A stretch of DNA of 64,000 nucleotides, taken from contig NZ_CP041983.1 of assembly GCF_014522325.1 (NCBI RefSeq), forward strand, positions 496,001 to 560,000, written 5' to 3'. Both the position numbers and the translations under genes were made by a program. Shown in pieces: positions 18,774-28,235 of this stretch. The notes under the pieces are model-generated. The model was not told where the DNA came from and ran no database searches. It worked only from the letters and a program-made list of their open reading frames with translations. Position 1 is the first letter of the stretch; each line of letters opens with the position of its first letter. Source of the DNA: Lactobacillus sp. PV012. GTDB lineage: Bacteria; Bacillota; Bacilli; Lactobacillales; Lactobacillaceae.

Positions 18774-18865
18774 TTGAAAAAATAGTACTCTATATAATCA
18801 GTTCTTTTTTTGTTGAAAAAATAGTACTCTATATAATTTGTTGAAAAAATAGTACTCTATATAAT
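18760..18865 (+). promoter_or_regulatory. Triplicated promoter: three tandem identical -35/-10 units
   Basis: A 39-base segment at 18760-18798 is repeated exactly at 18799-18837, and its last 28 bases recur at 18838-18865. Each copy contains TTGTTG and TATAAT separated by 16 bases: -35/-10 at 18771/18793, 18810/18832 and 18838/18860. All three face the hydrolase gene at 18893. The duplicated piece includes the 3' arm of the rplT terminator, showing how the array probably arose. Confidence 0.85.
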
Positions 18866-18892
18866 AGGAAGAAAAAATAAAGGAGTGTTAAA

Positions 18893-20020
18893 ATGATGAA
18901 TATTTTAGACTATATTAAAGATTATAATGTACTTTTTTCAGTAAAAGATATGAATGAACTCGATAGTATGATTTTTGCTGAATTAACTTATTGTCATTTT
19001 GATAAGACTCCGGGTATTACTTCTTTTAAGGAGTTGGCTCATAACCAAGAAGCGATTGATACTTTAAGCAAGGGTGTATGGGGCGAAGCAAATATGAAAA
19101 AATTGCTTGAATTATTGAGTAAAAGTTCGCGCTTTAAAGAAATTAGTTGGGGAAGTTTAGAAAATAAGCTAGATGTAAATAATGAATTTGAATTTAATGC
19201 GATTACTTTTCAAATTAGGCCTAATCTTCGTTATATTGCCTATCGAGGAACTACTGCGACTAAGGTCGGTTGGAAAGAAGATTTTAATATGTCCTTTAGT
19301 GATAGTGTGCCAGCGCATTTTTTTGCAAGAAAATATTTTAGAGAAAGAATCCAGAATTATAAGGGTAAAGTTTGTCTAGGGGGACATTCAAAAGGTGGAA
19401 ACTTAGCCTTTTATGTTGGCTTAACAGCAACTGAGGAAGAAGCGAAGTTAATTAAACGAATAGATAATTTTGATGGGCCTGGTTTTCATGATCAAAATGT
19501 GCGCTTTGACAAAAAGATAAAGCAATTAAAAGGAAAAATACACAAGTTCATTCCACAAGCCAGTATTGTAGGGATCTTGATGGATGATTTAGTTGAAGAC
19601 AAGGCATACTGTGAATTTGTTAAAAGTACAGGTATTCCGCCAATGCAACATAATTTGTTTAATTGGGAAATTAAGGGGCATCATTTTGTAACAGTAGACC
19701 ATCTTGACACAGGCACACGTTTTTCTTGGAAGACGTTTAGCAGCTTCTTAGAAAATACGAGTGATGAAGAACGAAGAGAGTTCATTGAAATGATCTACGA
19801 TGCAGCTAACGTCGATGAGAAACTTTATTTACGAGAAATGTTTACTCCCAAAGGCACTGGTAAAATTGCCGGTAATCTGCTGGCGACGGGTTTAAAAAAT
19901 CAGGCGAGCTGGAAACCTCTTATTGGTAAGATATGGGCAGCTTCAAGAGAAGTAGGGGCAAATGCATGGGCAAATAAGAAGAAAGAGTTGCTTAATAAGT
20001 TAGAAAAACAAATTAAATAA
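18893..20020 (+). CDS. Mbeg1-like (DUF2974) alpha/beta-hydrolase
   Basis: A 375-residue protein with the lipase-type nucleophile elbow GHSKGGN (Ser166), a following NFDGPGF segment that could bring the acidic residue, and a late His (HHFVTVDH), consistent with the DUF2974/Mbeg1-like hydrolase family. No signal peptide or membrane helix is evident, so it is probably cytoplasmic; the substrate is unknown. ATG at 18893 is chosen because AGGAG sits seven bases upstream; the adjacent ATG at 18896 is the alternative. It is driven by the triplicated promoter and stands before the toxin-like island without sharing an operon with it, since a terminator intervenes. Confidence 0.75.
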   Translation: MMNILDYIKDYNVLFSVKDMNELDSMIFAELTYCHFDKTPGITSFKELAHNQEAIDTLSKGVWGEANMKKLLELLSKSSRFKEISWGSLENKLDVNNEFEFNAITFQIRPNLRYIAYRGTTATKVGWKEDFNMSFSDSVPAHFFARKYFRERIQNYKGKVCLGGHSKGGNLAFYVGLTATEEEAKLIKRIDNFDGPGFHDQNVRFDKKIKQLKGKIHKFIPQASIVGILMDDLVEDKAYCEFVKSTGIPPMQHNLFNWEIKGHHFVTVDHLDTGTRFSWKTFSSFLENTSDEERREFIEMIYDAANVDEKLYLREMFTPKGTGKIAGNLLATGLKNQASWKPLIGKIWAASREVGANAWANKKKELLNKLEKQIK

Positions 20021-20432
20021 TCTTAAAATTAGAATATGAAAATACAGGTATAAATGACTTGAGCTTAATTAATAACTTTAGGAGGAGGTAATTTAATAAT
20101 TGGATAAAAATAATAGCTATTAAAAGTGGACAAGATAAATTTAGTAGCATTTTAGTAAGCGATAACTATATGAAAAGCACTCAATTAAATAAGAGTTAAG
20201 TACACAGAGAAGCAAGATGAAAAGTATTAATAACAGCAGAAATTAGCTAACTATAATAATTATACAAAAAGCAAAAATAACATTATTCATGGAAATAGTG
20301 TTATTTTTTTATTTAAGAAAAAATAACATTTAAGGCGTTTGACTTGACAATTTATTTTCGATAATCTTAGAAAAGTTAAGTTAAAAAGTAAATTGCATAG
20401 GTATAAGCTGACATAGATTGGAAGAAGTGAAA
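20021..20432 (+). other. Intergenic region with orphan Shine-Dalgarno and possible gene relic
   Basis: No intact gene. An excellent AGGAGGAGGT at 20080-20089 is followed by TTG at 20100, but that frame stops after seven codons. In another frame, 20098-20196 encodes 32 sense codons of ordinary composition (WIKIIAIKSGQDK onward) with no start codon. This fits a small gene lost by frameshift, perhaps an early gene of the toxin island, but it is too short to identify. A terminator hairpin lies at 20276-20313. TTGACA at 20344 lacks a properly spaced -10. Confidence 0.4.
20276..20313 (+). terminator. Terminator upstream of the LXG module
   Basis: AATAACATTATT and AATAGTGTTATT pair (one G-U) around a short CATGG loop, followed by a T-run. 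It separates the relic region from the toxin module. Confidence 0.8.
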
Positions 20433-22340
20433 ATGAAGATTAGTTTAGAAGAATTAAATGAATTACTTAAGCAACTAAAAATTAGTCAAAGAGATTTTTC
20501 TGCTTCAGTAGAATCTGCTCAAGACAAAGCCCAAGCAATCAGTGATTCACATGCAATGCGAGGATTGACTAAAGGTGCAATTAATGCAGAGATTGAAAAT
20601 TATAAAATACCCCTTCTTCTCCAATATAACGATATTGATGATGCGCTGATTGCAGATTTTGAAAAAGTAATTAATGATTTTAAAAGTACGACTTCAGAAA
20701 CATCAACTAGTGCAGTTATCTATGAGAGTAGTTTAACAACATTAGAACAGAAGATAGCCCCAATAAAATCAGAATATGATCAATTGGTGGCAAAAATAAA
20801 TCAGACTCAAAGTACAGTTAGTGATTTAGTAAGCTTGACTCCGTTAAGAAGCAGCGGAGTAAGTGAAGGGTTAGATGCTAGTAAACGTATTCTTTCTAAG
20901 TTAAAGCAAGATATGAGAAGTTTTAACTCAAAGAAAGAATATAGCACAACTAAGAGTTTACTTTCAGAGCAAAAGTCAGCGTTAAAGACAGTAGGTAAAG
21001 CCTTAAGTGGTGGATTTGATGATAATAGTTCAATCAAAACTTTCAATGATACAAAGTATCTATATAAGGTATTAGATAAAAGCAAAACGTTTAAAAAAGA
21101 AGTAAAGGAAAAATATAAATATAACCCAATTTTTCAAGCAATTTTGCAATTTTCAAATGTTAAATATACTAATCGAATAGCATATGGACTCATGCAGGGA
21201 CAAAAGGTAGCGGAAAATTTAAAAGAGGGGATAGCTCCATTTAAAACTACACTTGAAAAGTATGAAGACATGATGAGTTATATGGAAAATTTCTATCATA
21301 ACCCATTTAAACGTCGGCGAGATCATTTAGCTTTTAGTAAATTTGAAAAGTTATGGCCAACATTGTTAAAGAATGAGAAATTTGCTGCATTGTATAAATA
21401 CGGTTTTGTTGGTAAATCATTACGTAGAACGGTTGAGAATTGGGGAAGTTTCCCTAAACAATTAAAGCAATCATTAAATAATTATTTTTCAATGACTCCT
21501 AATAAATATGTAAGGAAGTTTCTTGATAAAGTAGGCAAGATAAAGGACACAAAAGTGGGAGGAGGTATTCAGAAGGTATTAACTGTTGCCAAGAAAAATA
21601 AAACCTTACAAAAATTATTTGAAATCAGTGAAAAAAATATTGCAGATCCAAGAAAGCTGAATGAAGTTATGGATAAAGCAATTGATTTAATGGATGTGAT
21701 TGTAGATCCAGTATCGGTAGCCGGTAGACATGGTGCAGATTGGATTAAGAAGTTCAGTGATCCGGGGAAAGCTGACAAAGAAGCACTAGAAATAATAGAA
21801 AAATATGCTGGTAAAAAAGGAATTGTAAGTTCCATTAAGCGCGTGAAAGCAAATTTTGATAGAAAAGTTTTTGGAAAGGCGGAAAAGATAGCCTTAAAGA
21901 AAATGTCAAAAGAAGCAGGCTATAAGGCGTTTAGTAAAGGAATAACAGGAAAAGCTTTAAAGAAAGGGTTAAGCCATGTAGGTGGAGCAGTAGATGCGGT
22001 ACTTGCGGCAGGAGATATTTTTGAAAACTATAATAATACACAAGACAAAGATACATATCACAATGTGGGTAAGTCTACTATTCATGCTGCATTTGATAGT
22101 GTAAGAAATTTAAATGGAGTAAGTGGGGCGCTCTTAGTAACAGGTGCTGTAGCAGGTCTTTCTGTTGAGTTACCTGTAATAGGAGTTCTTGGGCTAGCTT
22201 TATTTGGAGGAGCAATTACCGAAGGCATTGGTAAAGTAGTAACATCTGGAAAAGGAAAAAAGCAGTGGGATAACCTTGAACAAGGTAGTTATAAAAGAAT
22301 GGATATTGGAGAAAAATTTTTAAAAAGATTGAGAAATTAA
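20433..22340 (+). CDS. LXG-type polymorphic toxin-like protein, copy 1
   Basis: About 635 residues. Residues 1-~190 are helical and coiled-coil-like, with a KGAINAEIENYKIPLLLQ segment resembling the LXG domain of Firmicute type VII effectors. A long basic helical middle follows. The last ~85 residues contain a Gly/Ala-rich hydrophobic stretch (near 562-605, with GAVAGLSVE and GLALFGG) like glycine-zipper pore-formers. ATG at 20433 is chosen over an upstream TTG because copy 2 begins with the same MKISLEELNE and a purine-rich site precedes it. Residues up to ~552 are nearly identical to copy 2; the C-terminus differs, as in toxins with exchangeable tips. The following membrane protein is a candidate immunity partner. 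No Esx/EssC genes are nearby. Toxicity is inferred. Confidence 0.65.
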   Translation: MKISLEELNELLKQLKISQRDFSASVESAQDKAQAISDSHAMRGLTKGAINAEIENYKIPLLLQYNDIDDALIADFEKVINDFKSTTSETSTSAVIYESSLTTLEQKIAPIKSEYDQLVAKINQTQSTVSDLVSLTPLRSSGVSEGLDASKRILSKLKQDMRSFNSKKEYSTTKSLLSEQKSALKTVGKALSGGFDDNSSIKTFNDTKYLYKVLDKSKTFKKEVKEKYKYNPIFQAILQFSNVKYTNRIAYGLMQGQKVAENLKEGIAPFKTTLEKYEDMMSYMENFYHNPFKRRRDHLAFSKFEKLWPTLLKNEKFAALYKYGFVGKSLRRTVENWGSFPKQLKQSLNNYFSMTPNKYVRKFLDKVGKIKDTKVGGGIQKVLTVAKKNKTLQKLFEISEKNIADPRKLNEVMDKAIDLMDVIVDPVSVAGRHGADWIKKFSDPGKADKEALEIIEKYAGKKGIVSSIKRVKANFDRKVFGKAEKIALKKMSKEAGYKAFSKGITGKALKKGLSHVGGAVDAVLAAGDIFENYNNTQDKDTYHNVGKSTIHAAFDSVRNLNGVSGALLVTGAVAGLSVELPVIGVLGLALFGGAITEGIGKVVTSGKGKKQWDNLEQGSYKRMDIGEKFLKRLRN

Positions 22341-22361
22341 GAGCTATATGGAATGGATAAT

Positions 22362-23204
22362 ATGAATTTTAAACAAATATTTAATCTTTCTTTTGAGGAT
22401 TCCAAGAAAGTAATTTATAAGTTGAAGTCAATGGTAACGTCAAATCCTACAATTGCTAAAACCTTTCAACAAAATATAATGGTTTATAATCTTCCAACAT
22501 TTATTTTAATATTGATAGGCTTTGAATTTTATATATACGAAACATACTCTACAGAATCTATAAAAAAAATAATAATGATTATAGTAGGTATCCTATGGTT
22601 AAATGGAATATTTTTTTTATGTATTTATCCCTTATTTAAACATAGAAATTTTGCGGCAATGCATAAAAATAAAACCTTGGGAGGAGCTTTTTTATTGTTA
22701 GGAGCAGGAATAGGTACAGGATTTAATTTACTTAAGAATAGTTTCGAGAATGCAGGTGTGGTTAGTTTTTTATTACAAATAATAATTTTAATTATAGCAT
22801 TTAGCTTGCTTGTTAATCTCACTGTAACTCCTTCTATTAATAAAATTGAGGATAAGAAGGAACAACAAAAAAAGAAAAGAATAATTTCAAATGTAGTTAA
22901 AATAGAATTTATAATTTTGTGTATGTCTCTACTATCTGCATTGAGTTATCAGCATTTTAAGGTGGAGTTAGAAGATATAATTATAAAACTTATAAGCTTA
23001 GCAATATTTGGAACGGCCTATTTAATAGGAATACAGGCGATTTTTAAAATATATTTAACATATTATTATCTCGAAAAATACTCCCGCCAATATCGACTTT
23101 ATTATCGCATACCAGATAGCGTTTGGTACTTTAGCAAAGAAGAAGCAGAAAAGCGCAATGATCCAGTATACCCACCAAGAAGAAAAAAGATAAATGAAGA
23201 TTAG
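22362..23204 (+). CDS. Multi-pass membrane protein, candidate immunity partner of LXG copy 1
   Basis: About 280 residues with roughly six hydrophobic helices and a charged cytoplasmic-type tail (YSRQYRLYYRIPDSVWYF onward). No known family recognised. A related but frameshifted gene follows LXG copy 2, so toxin-like gene and membrane gene were duplicated as a pair. The start is taken at ATG 22362 (MNFKQIFNLS), which aligns with the copy 2 start (MKTIFNLS); ATG 22353 is also possible. The 3' end overlaps the start of LXG copy 2 by 11 bases, suggesting translational coupling. A membrane location fits immunity against a membrane-acting toxin; this is inference. Confidence 0.6.
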   Translation: MNFKQIFNLSFEDSKKVIYKLKSMVTSNPTIAKTFQQNIMVYNLPTFILILIGFEFYIYETYSTESIKKIIMIIVGILWLNGIFFLCIYPLFKHRNFAAMHKNKTLGGAFLLLGAGIGTGFNLLKNSFENAGVVSFLLQIIILIIAFSLLVNLTVTPSINKIEDKKEQQKKKRIISNVVKIEFIILCMSLLSALSYQHFKVELEDIIIKLISLAIFGTAYLIGIQAIFKIYLTYYYLEKYSRQYRLYYRIPDSVWYFSKEEAEKRNDPVYPPRRKKINED

Positions 23205-25115
23205 CCTAGAAGAATTAAATGAATTACTAAAGCAACTAAAAATTAGTCAAAGAGATTTTTCTGCTTCAGTAGAATCTGCTCAAGACAAAGCCCAAGCAAT
23301 CAGTGATTCAACTGCAATGCAAGGACAAACCAAGGGTGGAATTAATGCAGAGATTGAAAATTATAAAATACCCCTTCTTCTCCAATATAACGATATTGAT
23401 GATGCACTAATTGCAGATTTTGAAAAAACAATTAATGACTTTAAAAGTATGACCTCCGAATCATCAGCTAGTGCGGTGATTTATGAAAGCAGTCTAACAA
23501 CATTAGAACAGAAGATAGCCCCAATAAAATCAGAATATGATCAATTAGTGACAAAAATTAATAGTACACAAAGTACAGTTAGTGATTTAGTAAGCTTGAC
23601 TCCATTAAGAAGTAGCGGAGTAAGTGAAGGGTTAGATGCTAGTAAACATATTCTTATTAAGTTAAAACAGGATATGAGAAGTTTTAACTCAAAGAAAGAA
23701 TATAGCACAACTAAGAGTTTACTTTCAGAGCAAAAGTGTTAAAGACAGTAGGTAAAGCCTTAAGTGGTGGATTTGATGATAATAGTTCAATCAAAACTTT
23801 CAATGATACAAAGTATTTATACAAGGTATTAGATAAAAGCAAAACGTTTAAAAAAGAAGTAAAGGAAAAATATAAATATAACCCAATTTTTCAAGCAACT
23901 TTACAATTTTCAAATGTTAAATATACTAATCGAATAGCATATGGACTCATGCAGGGACAAAAGGTAGCGGAAAATTTAAAAGAGGGGATAGCTCCATTTA
24001 AAACTACACTTGAAAAGTATGAAGACATGATGAGTTATATGGAAAATTTCTATCATAACCCATTTAAACGTCGGCGAGATCATTTAGCTTTTAGTAAATT
24101 TGAAAAGTTATGGCCAACATTGTTAAAGAATGAGAAATTTGCTGCATTGTATAAATACGGTTTTGTTGGTAAATCATTACGTAGAACGGTTGAGAATTGG
24201 GGAAGTTTCCCTAAACAATTAAAGCAATCATTAAATAATTATTTTTCAATGACTCCTAATAAATATGTAAGGAAATTCCTTGATAAAGTAGGCAAGATAA
24301 AGGACACGAAAGTGGGAGGAGGTATTCAGAAGGTATTAACTGTTGCCAAGAAAAATAAAACCTTACAAAAATTATTTGAAATCAGTGAAAAGAATATTGC
24401 AGATCCAAGAAAGCTGAATGAAGTTATGGATAAAGCAATTGATTTAATAGATGTGATTGTAGATCCAGTATCGGTAGCCGGTAGACATGGTGCAGATTGG
24501 ATTAAGAAGTTCAGTGATCCGGGGAAAGCTGACAAAGAAGCACTAGAAATAATAGAAAAATATGCTGGTAAAAAAGGAATTGTAAGTTCCATTAAGCGCG
24601 TGAAAGCAAATTTTGATAGAAAAGTTTTTGGAAAGGCGGAAAAGATAGCCTTAAAGAAAATGTCAAAAGAAGCAGGCTATAAGGCGTTTAGTAAAGGAAT
24701 AACAGGAAAAGCTTTAAAGAAAGGGTTAAGCCATGTAGGTGGAGCAGTAGATGCGGTACTTGCGGCAGGAGATATTTTTGAAAACTATAATAATACACAA
24801 GACAAAGATACATATCACAATGTGGGTAAGTCTACCATTCATGCAGGCGTAGATTATGTAAGAAATTTTGATGGGATAAATGGTGCTTTATTAGGAGTAA
24901 GTGTCGCAGCTGCTGTGTCACCAGTAGGAATTTCTGTTGAGATGCTTGTTGGAAGCGCAATAATTGGAGGAATGATTATTGGTGCATTTCACCATGAAAT
25001 AAATTCAGGAAGTGGGAAAAAGGGACTGGATAAGATAGAAAAAGGGAGTTACGAAATAGTAGATAATGGAGAAAAAATAATAGGTGATTACATAGGAAAG
25101 AAAATTAGGAGATAA
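23194..25115 (+). pseudogene. LXG-type toxin-like gene, copy 2, split by a 4-bp deletion
   Basis: Near-identical to copy 1 from its start to about 24844, then divergent. At 23737 the four bases CAGC present in copy 1 (caaaagtcagcg) are missing (caaaagtg), shifting the frame: the first part ends after 182 codons at 23742. The remainder is open from a GTG at 23736 to 25115 (459 codons) but has no convincing ribosome binding site. Its hydrophobic Gly/Ala C-terminus (LLGVSVAAAVSPVG) differs from copy 1, so an intact version would carry a different tip. Most likely a decaying gene; expression as two coupled polypeptides or a silent donor role cannot be excluded. Confidence 0.75.
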
Positions 25116-25117
25116 AA

Positions 25118-25956
25118 ATGAAAACAATCTTTAATCTCTCGTTTGAAGAATCAAAAAATGTAATTTATAAATTAAAATCAATTACAACTTCAAATCCGGA
25201 ACTGGCTAAATTGTTACGAAAAAATGTACTGATGTATATTACACCATCTTTATTTACTGTTTTTATTTTATTAGAAATAGGTGTTTATATAACTCATCCC
25301 AAAAATAGTATAGGGAAATGGGTAATGATATTAACAGGAGGGCTCTGGTTAACAGGAATATTTTTTATGACGATTTTCCCTTTATTTAAACATAAAAATT
25401 TTGCCAGTATGTATAAAAATGTAATATTGGGTACCTCTGGTTTATTGTGGGCTGGTGGTTTATCAATGGCCTATCCTCTTACAACTACTACCTTAAAAAA
25501 TGCCGGTGTAATAAGCTTTGGATTACAGGTGGCAAGCTTGATTATATTAATATGTTTCTTTTTTTACTTAGGTGTAACCTCAAAAACCAAAAATATAAAG
25601 AATAGAAAAGAAAAAGAGAAAAATAAAGGAGCTATATTAAAAATTAGTGTGCTTGAAGGAATTGTTTTGATTGGAGCTTTAATTGCTGCGGAGTTCCATA
25701 ACAATTTTATTTTTAATTTTGAATATATATTTGAAAAACTAATAGTATTTGCAGTTTTTGGATAGCTTATTTAGTTGTGGTACGAGGATTTTTTAAAATG
25801 TACTTAACTTTTTACTACCTCGAAAAATACTCCCGTCAATATCGACTTTATTATCGCATCCCAGATAGTGTTTGGTATTTTAGCAAAGAAGAAGCAGAAA
25901 AGCGCAATGATCCCGTGTATCCACCAAGGAGAAAAAAGTTAAGTGAGGAAGGATAG
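25118..25956 (+). pseudogene. Membrane protein partner of LXG copy 2, frameshifted
   Basis: Related to the membrane protein after copy 1 along its length (IFNLSFEESKNVIYKLKS; PLFKHKNFASMYKN). It stops at 25763-25765 after 215 codons, but the missing part (AYLVVVRGFFKMYLTFYYL, then the conserved charged tail) continues in another frame to the TAG at 25954-25956. One lost A in ggaatagct explains the break. Restored, it would be about 278 residues, like its paralogue. The toxin-like gene before it is also broken. The ATG at 25118 is preceded by AGGAGAT. Confidence 0.72.
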
Positions 25957-26828
25957 TGATAAAGAAATTAGTTGTAATTTTTGTAGTCACTTTTAGCTGC
26001 TTAATACTTGATACAACGAGTGTACGTGCAGATAATAAATCTACTAACTATATTCAGATTACTGGAAAACAAAATATAGGTACATATACGAAGATAAAAA
26101 TAGGTAAAAGTAAGTTACTAGAAATATATTCAGATCACAAAGTGACACTAATATTATCTAATAAAGCATTTAATTTAAAGAATTATATCACTCATACAAA
26201 GTTGTATAAGAAAATAAGTACTATTAATTATATAGAAATTTTAATGATTATTTTAATGCTTATAGCTGCAATGATTACAGTTTTAAAAGCATTAGTTTCA
26301 TTGATTTGGTATTTTAAGTATATTGAAATTATTCTCTTAATTATAGGAATAATTATCCTAGCTTCTTTAGATTCATGGGAGAAGAAAAAAATTCGACAAG
26401 TAATTACAGAATATGGGATAACCGCGAAAAAAGAAAGAAATGAAATTTTTAAAATGGCATGTAAGAATCGACTTTCTCATGAAAATGTTCCTCTTATCAT
26501 AAAAGTTAAAAATTATAATAAAAAGATTTCTGGTAAAAAGATTCCACTTTCTGAGGAATTGCTACTTGAAATTGACGAAATGGGGTTTGAAAAATATCAA
26601 ACTTTAGTAAAGCATTACAATGATGCACTTGAAGTAGCTGCTAATGCTAAGCGTCCTAAAAATTTTCCTCGAAATTGCTATCGTCGTTTTGTTACTTCAA
26701 AGATTATTGAAGATGAATTAATAGATTTACTTTCTGATGATTTTGATGCAAAAGCAGTAGGAGAAGAATGGAGAGAACGGGCAAAGGAAGATTTTTACGA
26801 AAAACAAAAGAAAAGAAGGATTAAGTAA
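25956..26828 (+). CDS. Membrane protein, paralogue of the next gene without its TPM domain
   Basis: A 290-residue protein with an N-terminal signal-like segment ending near VRA-DN, a short extracellular stretch, two hydrophobic helices (near residues 92-117 and 122-142) and a charged C-terminal domain of about 145 residues. That domain clearly matches the C-terminal domain of the next protein (GKKIPLSEELL; RPKNFPRN; LLSDDFD). It lacks the TPM domain and Gly-rich tail found there. Start at GTG 25956, overlapping the previous stop by one base, with GAGGAAGG just upstream. Function unknown; possibly a regulatory or partner version of the TPM protein. Confidence 0.65.
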   Translation: MIKKLVVIFVVTFSCLILDTTSVRADNKSTNYIQITGKQNIGTYTKIKIGKSKLLEIYSDHKVTLILSNKAFNLKNYITHTKLYKKISTINYIEILMIILMLIAAMITVLKALVSLIWYFKYIEIILLIIGIIILASLDSWEKKKIRQVITEYGITAKKERNEIFKMACKNRLSHENVPLIIKVKNYNKKISGKKIPLSEELLLEIDEMGFEKYQTLVKHYNDALEVAANAKRPKNFPRNCYRRFVTSKIIEDELIDLLSDDFDAKAVGEEWRERAKEDFYEKQKKRRIK

Positions 26829-26886
26829 ATAGAAAATGCAATTATACATATATGTTTAAAGAGATTAAACGACGGGAAGTGAAATA

Positions 26887-28194
26887 GTGCTAAAGAAATT
26901 ATTAGGAATATTTGTAGTAGGAATAAGTTTCCTTACCCTTTCTACAACAACTGTTTATGCAGATAATAAGGATGTGCAAGATAATGCTCATGTTCTATCT
27001 GCTAAAACGCAAGATTACATCAAAAAGATTAATGATAATGATTTAAGTAAAATCAAGGGCCATCCCCAAATTGCAGTCGTTACTCAAAAAAGTTTAAATG
27101 GAAAAGACTTAGATGAGTTAGGACAACAGATTTTTGATAAATATAAATTTGGTAATCGAGATTATGATAATGGGGTCTTACTTTTACTGATTACTAAAGA
27201 TCATCGTTTCCGGATGCAAACTGGTTATGGGGTAGAACCAGTCTTACCTGATAGTTATGTAAATGAACTAGTGGCTGGAAAGATAAAGTCAGATTTAAAA
27301 AAAGAAGACTACAATTCGGCGGTTTCAGCAATGGTTAATAAAACTGCCCAGCACATAGCTGAAAATGAAGATGAGTTACCTGATAAGGATGAAATTGCTA
27401 ATCATACAAATGAAAGTTCTAAGGAAAGTAATGAAAGCTCCAGTATTATTGATAAAATTGCTGGAGTGATGATAGGAATTTTAAAAATTATCAACTTCAT
27501 TTTCAAGTATGGTGTATTTATCATAATTGGTGTAGGGATTGTGGGAATAGCCCTCTTTTTCTTTATTAGTGCAAGAATGGATAAGAAACTCCACCAAGCA
27601 ATTAAGGCTGCCGGGATTACTTCACCTAAAGAAGAAAAGGCAATCTATAAATTTGCAAGTAATCATCTCATTTCAGCTCGAAACATTCCTGCGTTGCTCA
27701 AAATTCAAGAATATAATAGAAAAATACCAGGCAAAAAAATTCCACTTTCTAATAATTTTTTAGAAAAAGTAGAAAAAATGTCCCTGACTGAATATCAGAC
27801 CTTGATAACACACTATAATGAAGCAATTGAAGTTGCAGAAAAAACAGAGCGTCCCAAAAACTTCCCCCGAAATTATTATCGTCGTTTTGTAAAAGATGGA
27901 GTCATTATTGCTGCATTAACGCAACTACTTTCGGATGATTTTGATCCAGAAGCATTAGGGCAAAAGTGGAGCAAACAGGCAAAGGATAAATTTCATGAGG
28001 AACAAGAAGAGCGTAAAAGAGCTAGAGAAGAAAGGCAAAGAAGAGAACGTGAACGTAGATATGAGTCTGGGAGTAGTTCATTAAGCCACTGGTATAGTTC
28101 AGATAGCAGCTCTTATGATAGTAGTTCATCTAATGATGACTTTGGTGGTGACGGCGGTTCATCAGGTGGCGGTGGTGGCGACAGCTCATGGTAA
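26887..28194 (+). CDS. TPM-domain (YgcG-like) membrane protein
   Basis: A 435-residue protein with a signal peptide (cleavage near VYA-DN), a TPM domain at ~30-165 (VQDNAHVLSA, then DYDNGVLLLLI and TGYGVEPVLPD), a membrane helix near 197-222, a charged cytoplasmic domain shared with the previous gene, and a low-complexity Ser tail ending in a Gly-rich SSGGGGGDSSW. TPM proteins of this layout often sit beside LemA, as here (next gene), and are linked to envelope processes; the biochemical role is unsettled. Start at GTG 26887 behind GGGAAGTG. The family assignment is solid, the function is not. Confidence 0.8.
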   Translation: MLKKLLGIFVVGISFLTLSTTTVYADNKDVQDNAHVLSAKTQDYIKKINDNDLSKIKGHPQIAVVTQKSLNGKDLDELGQQIFDKYKFGNRDYDNGVLLLLITKDHRFRMQTGYGVEPVLPDSYVNELVAGKIKSDLKKEDYNSAVSAMVNKTAQHIAENEDELPDKDEIANHTNESSKESNESSSIIDKIAGVMIGILKIINFIFKYGVFIIIGVGIVGIALFFFISARMDKKLHQAIKAAGITSPKEEKAIYKFASNHLISARNIPALLKIQEYNRKIPGKKIPLSNNFLEKVEKMSLTEYQTLITHYNEAIEVAEKTERPKNFPRNYYRRFVKDGVIIAALTQLLSDDFDPEALGQKWSKQAKDKFHEEQEERKRAREERQRRERERRYESGSSSLSHWYSSDSSSYDSSSSNDDFGGDGGSSGGGGGDSSW

Positions 28195-28235
28195 GCTGTC
28201 GTTTTGAAATTAGAGTAGAAGGAAAAACAATATAA

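Noticed and set aside
20344-20365. TTGACA with GATAAT as promoter of LXG copy 1
   Set aside because: The spacing is only about ten bases, too short for sigma-A; no other good -10 is at the right distance.
23736-25115. Second half of LXG copy 2 as an independent gene starting at GTG
   Set aside because: No convincing ribosome binding site, and the sequence aligns straight through with copy 1 apart from a 4-bp loss, so it is the rest of a broken gene.
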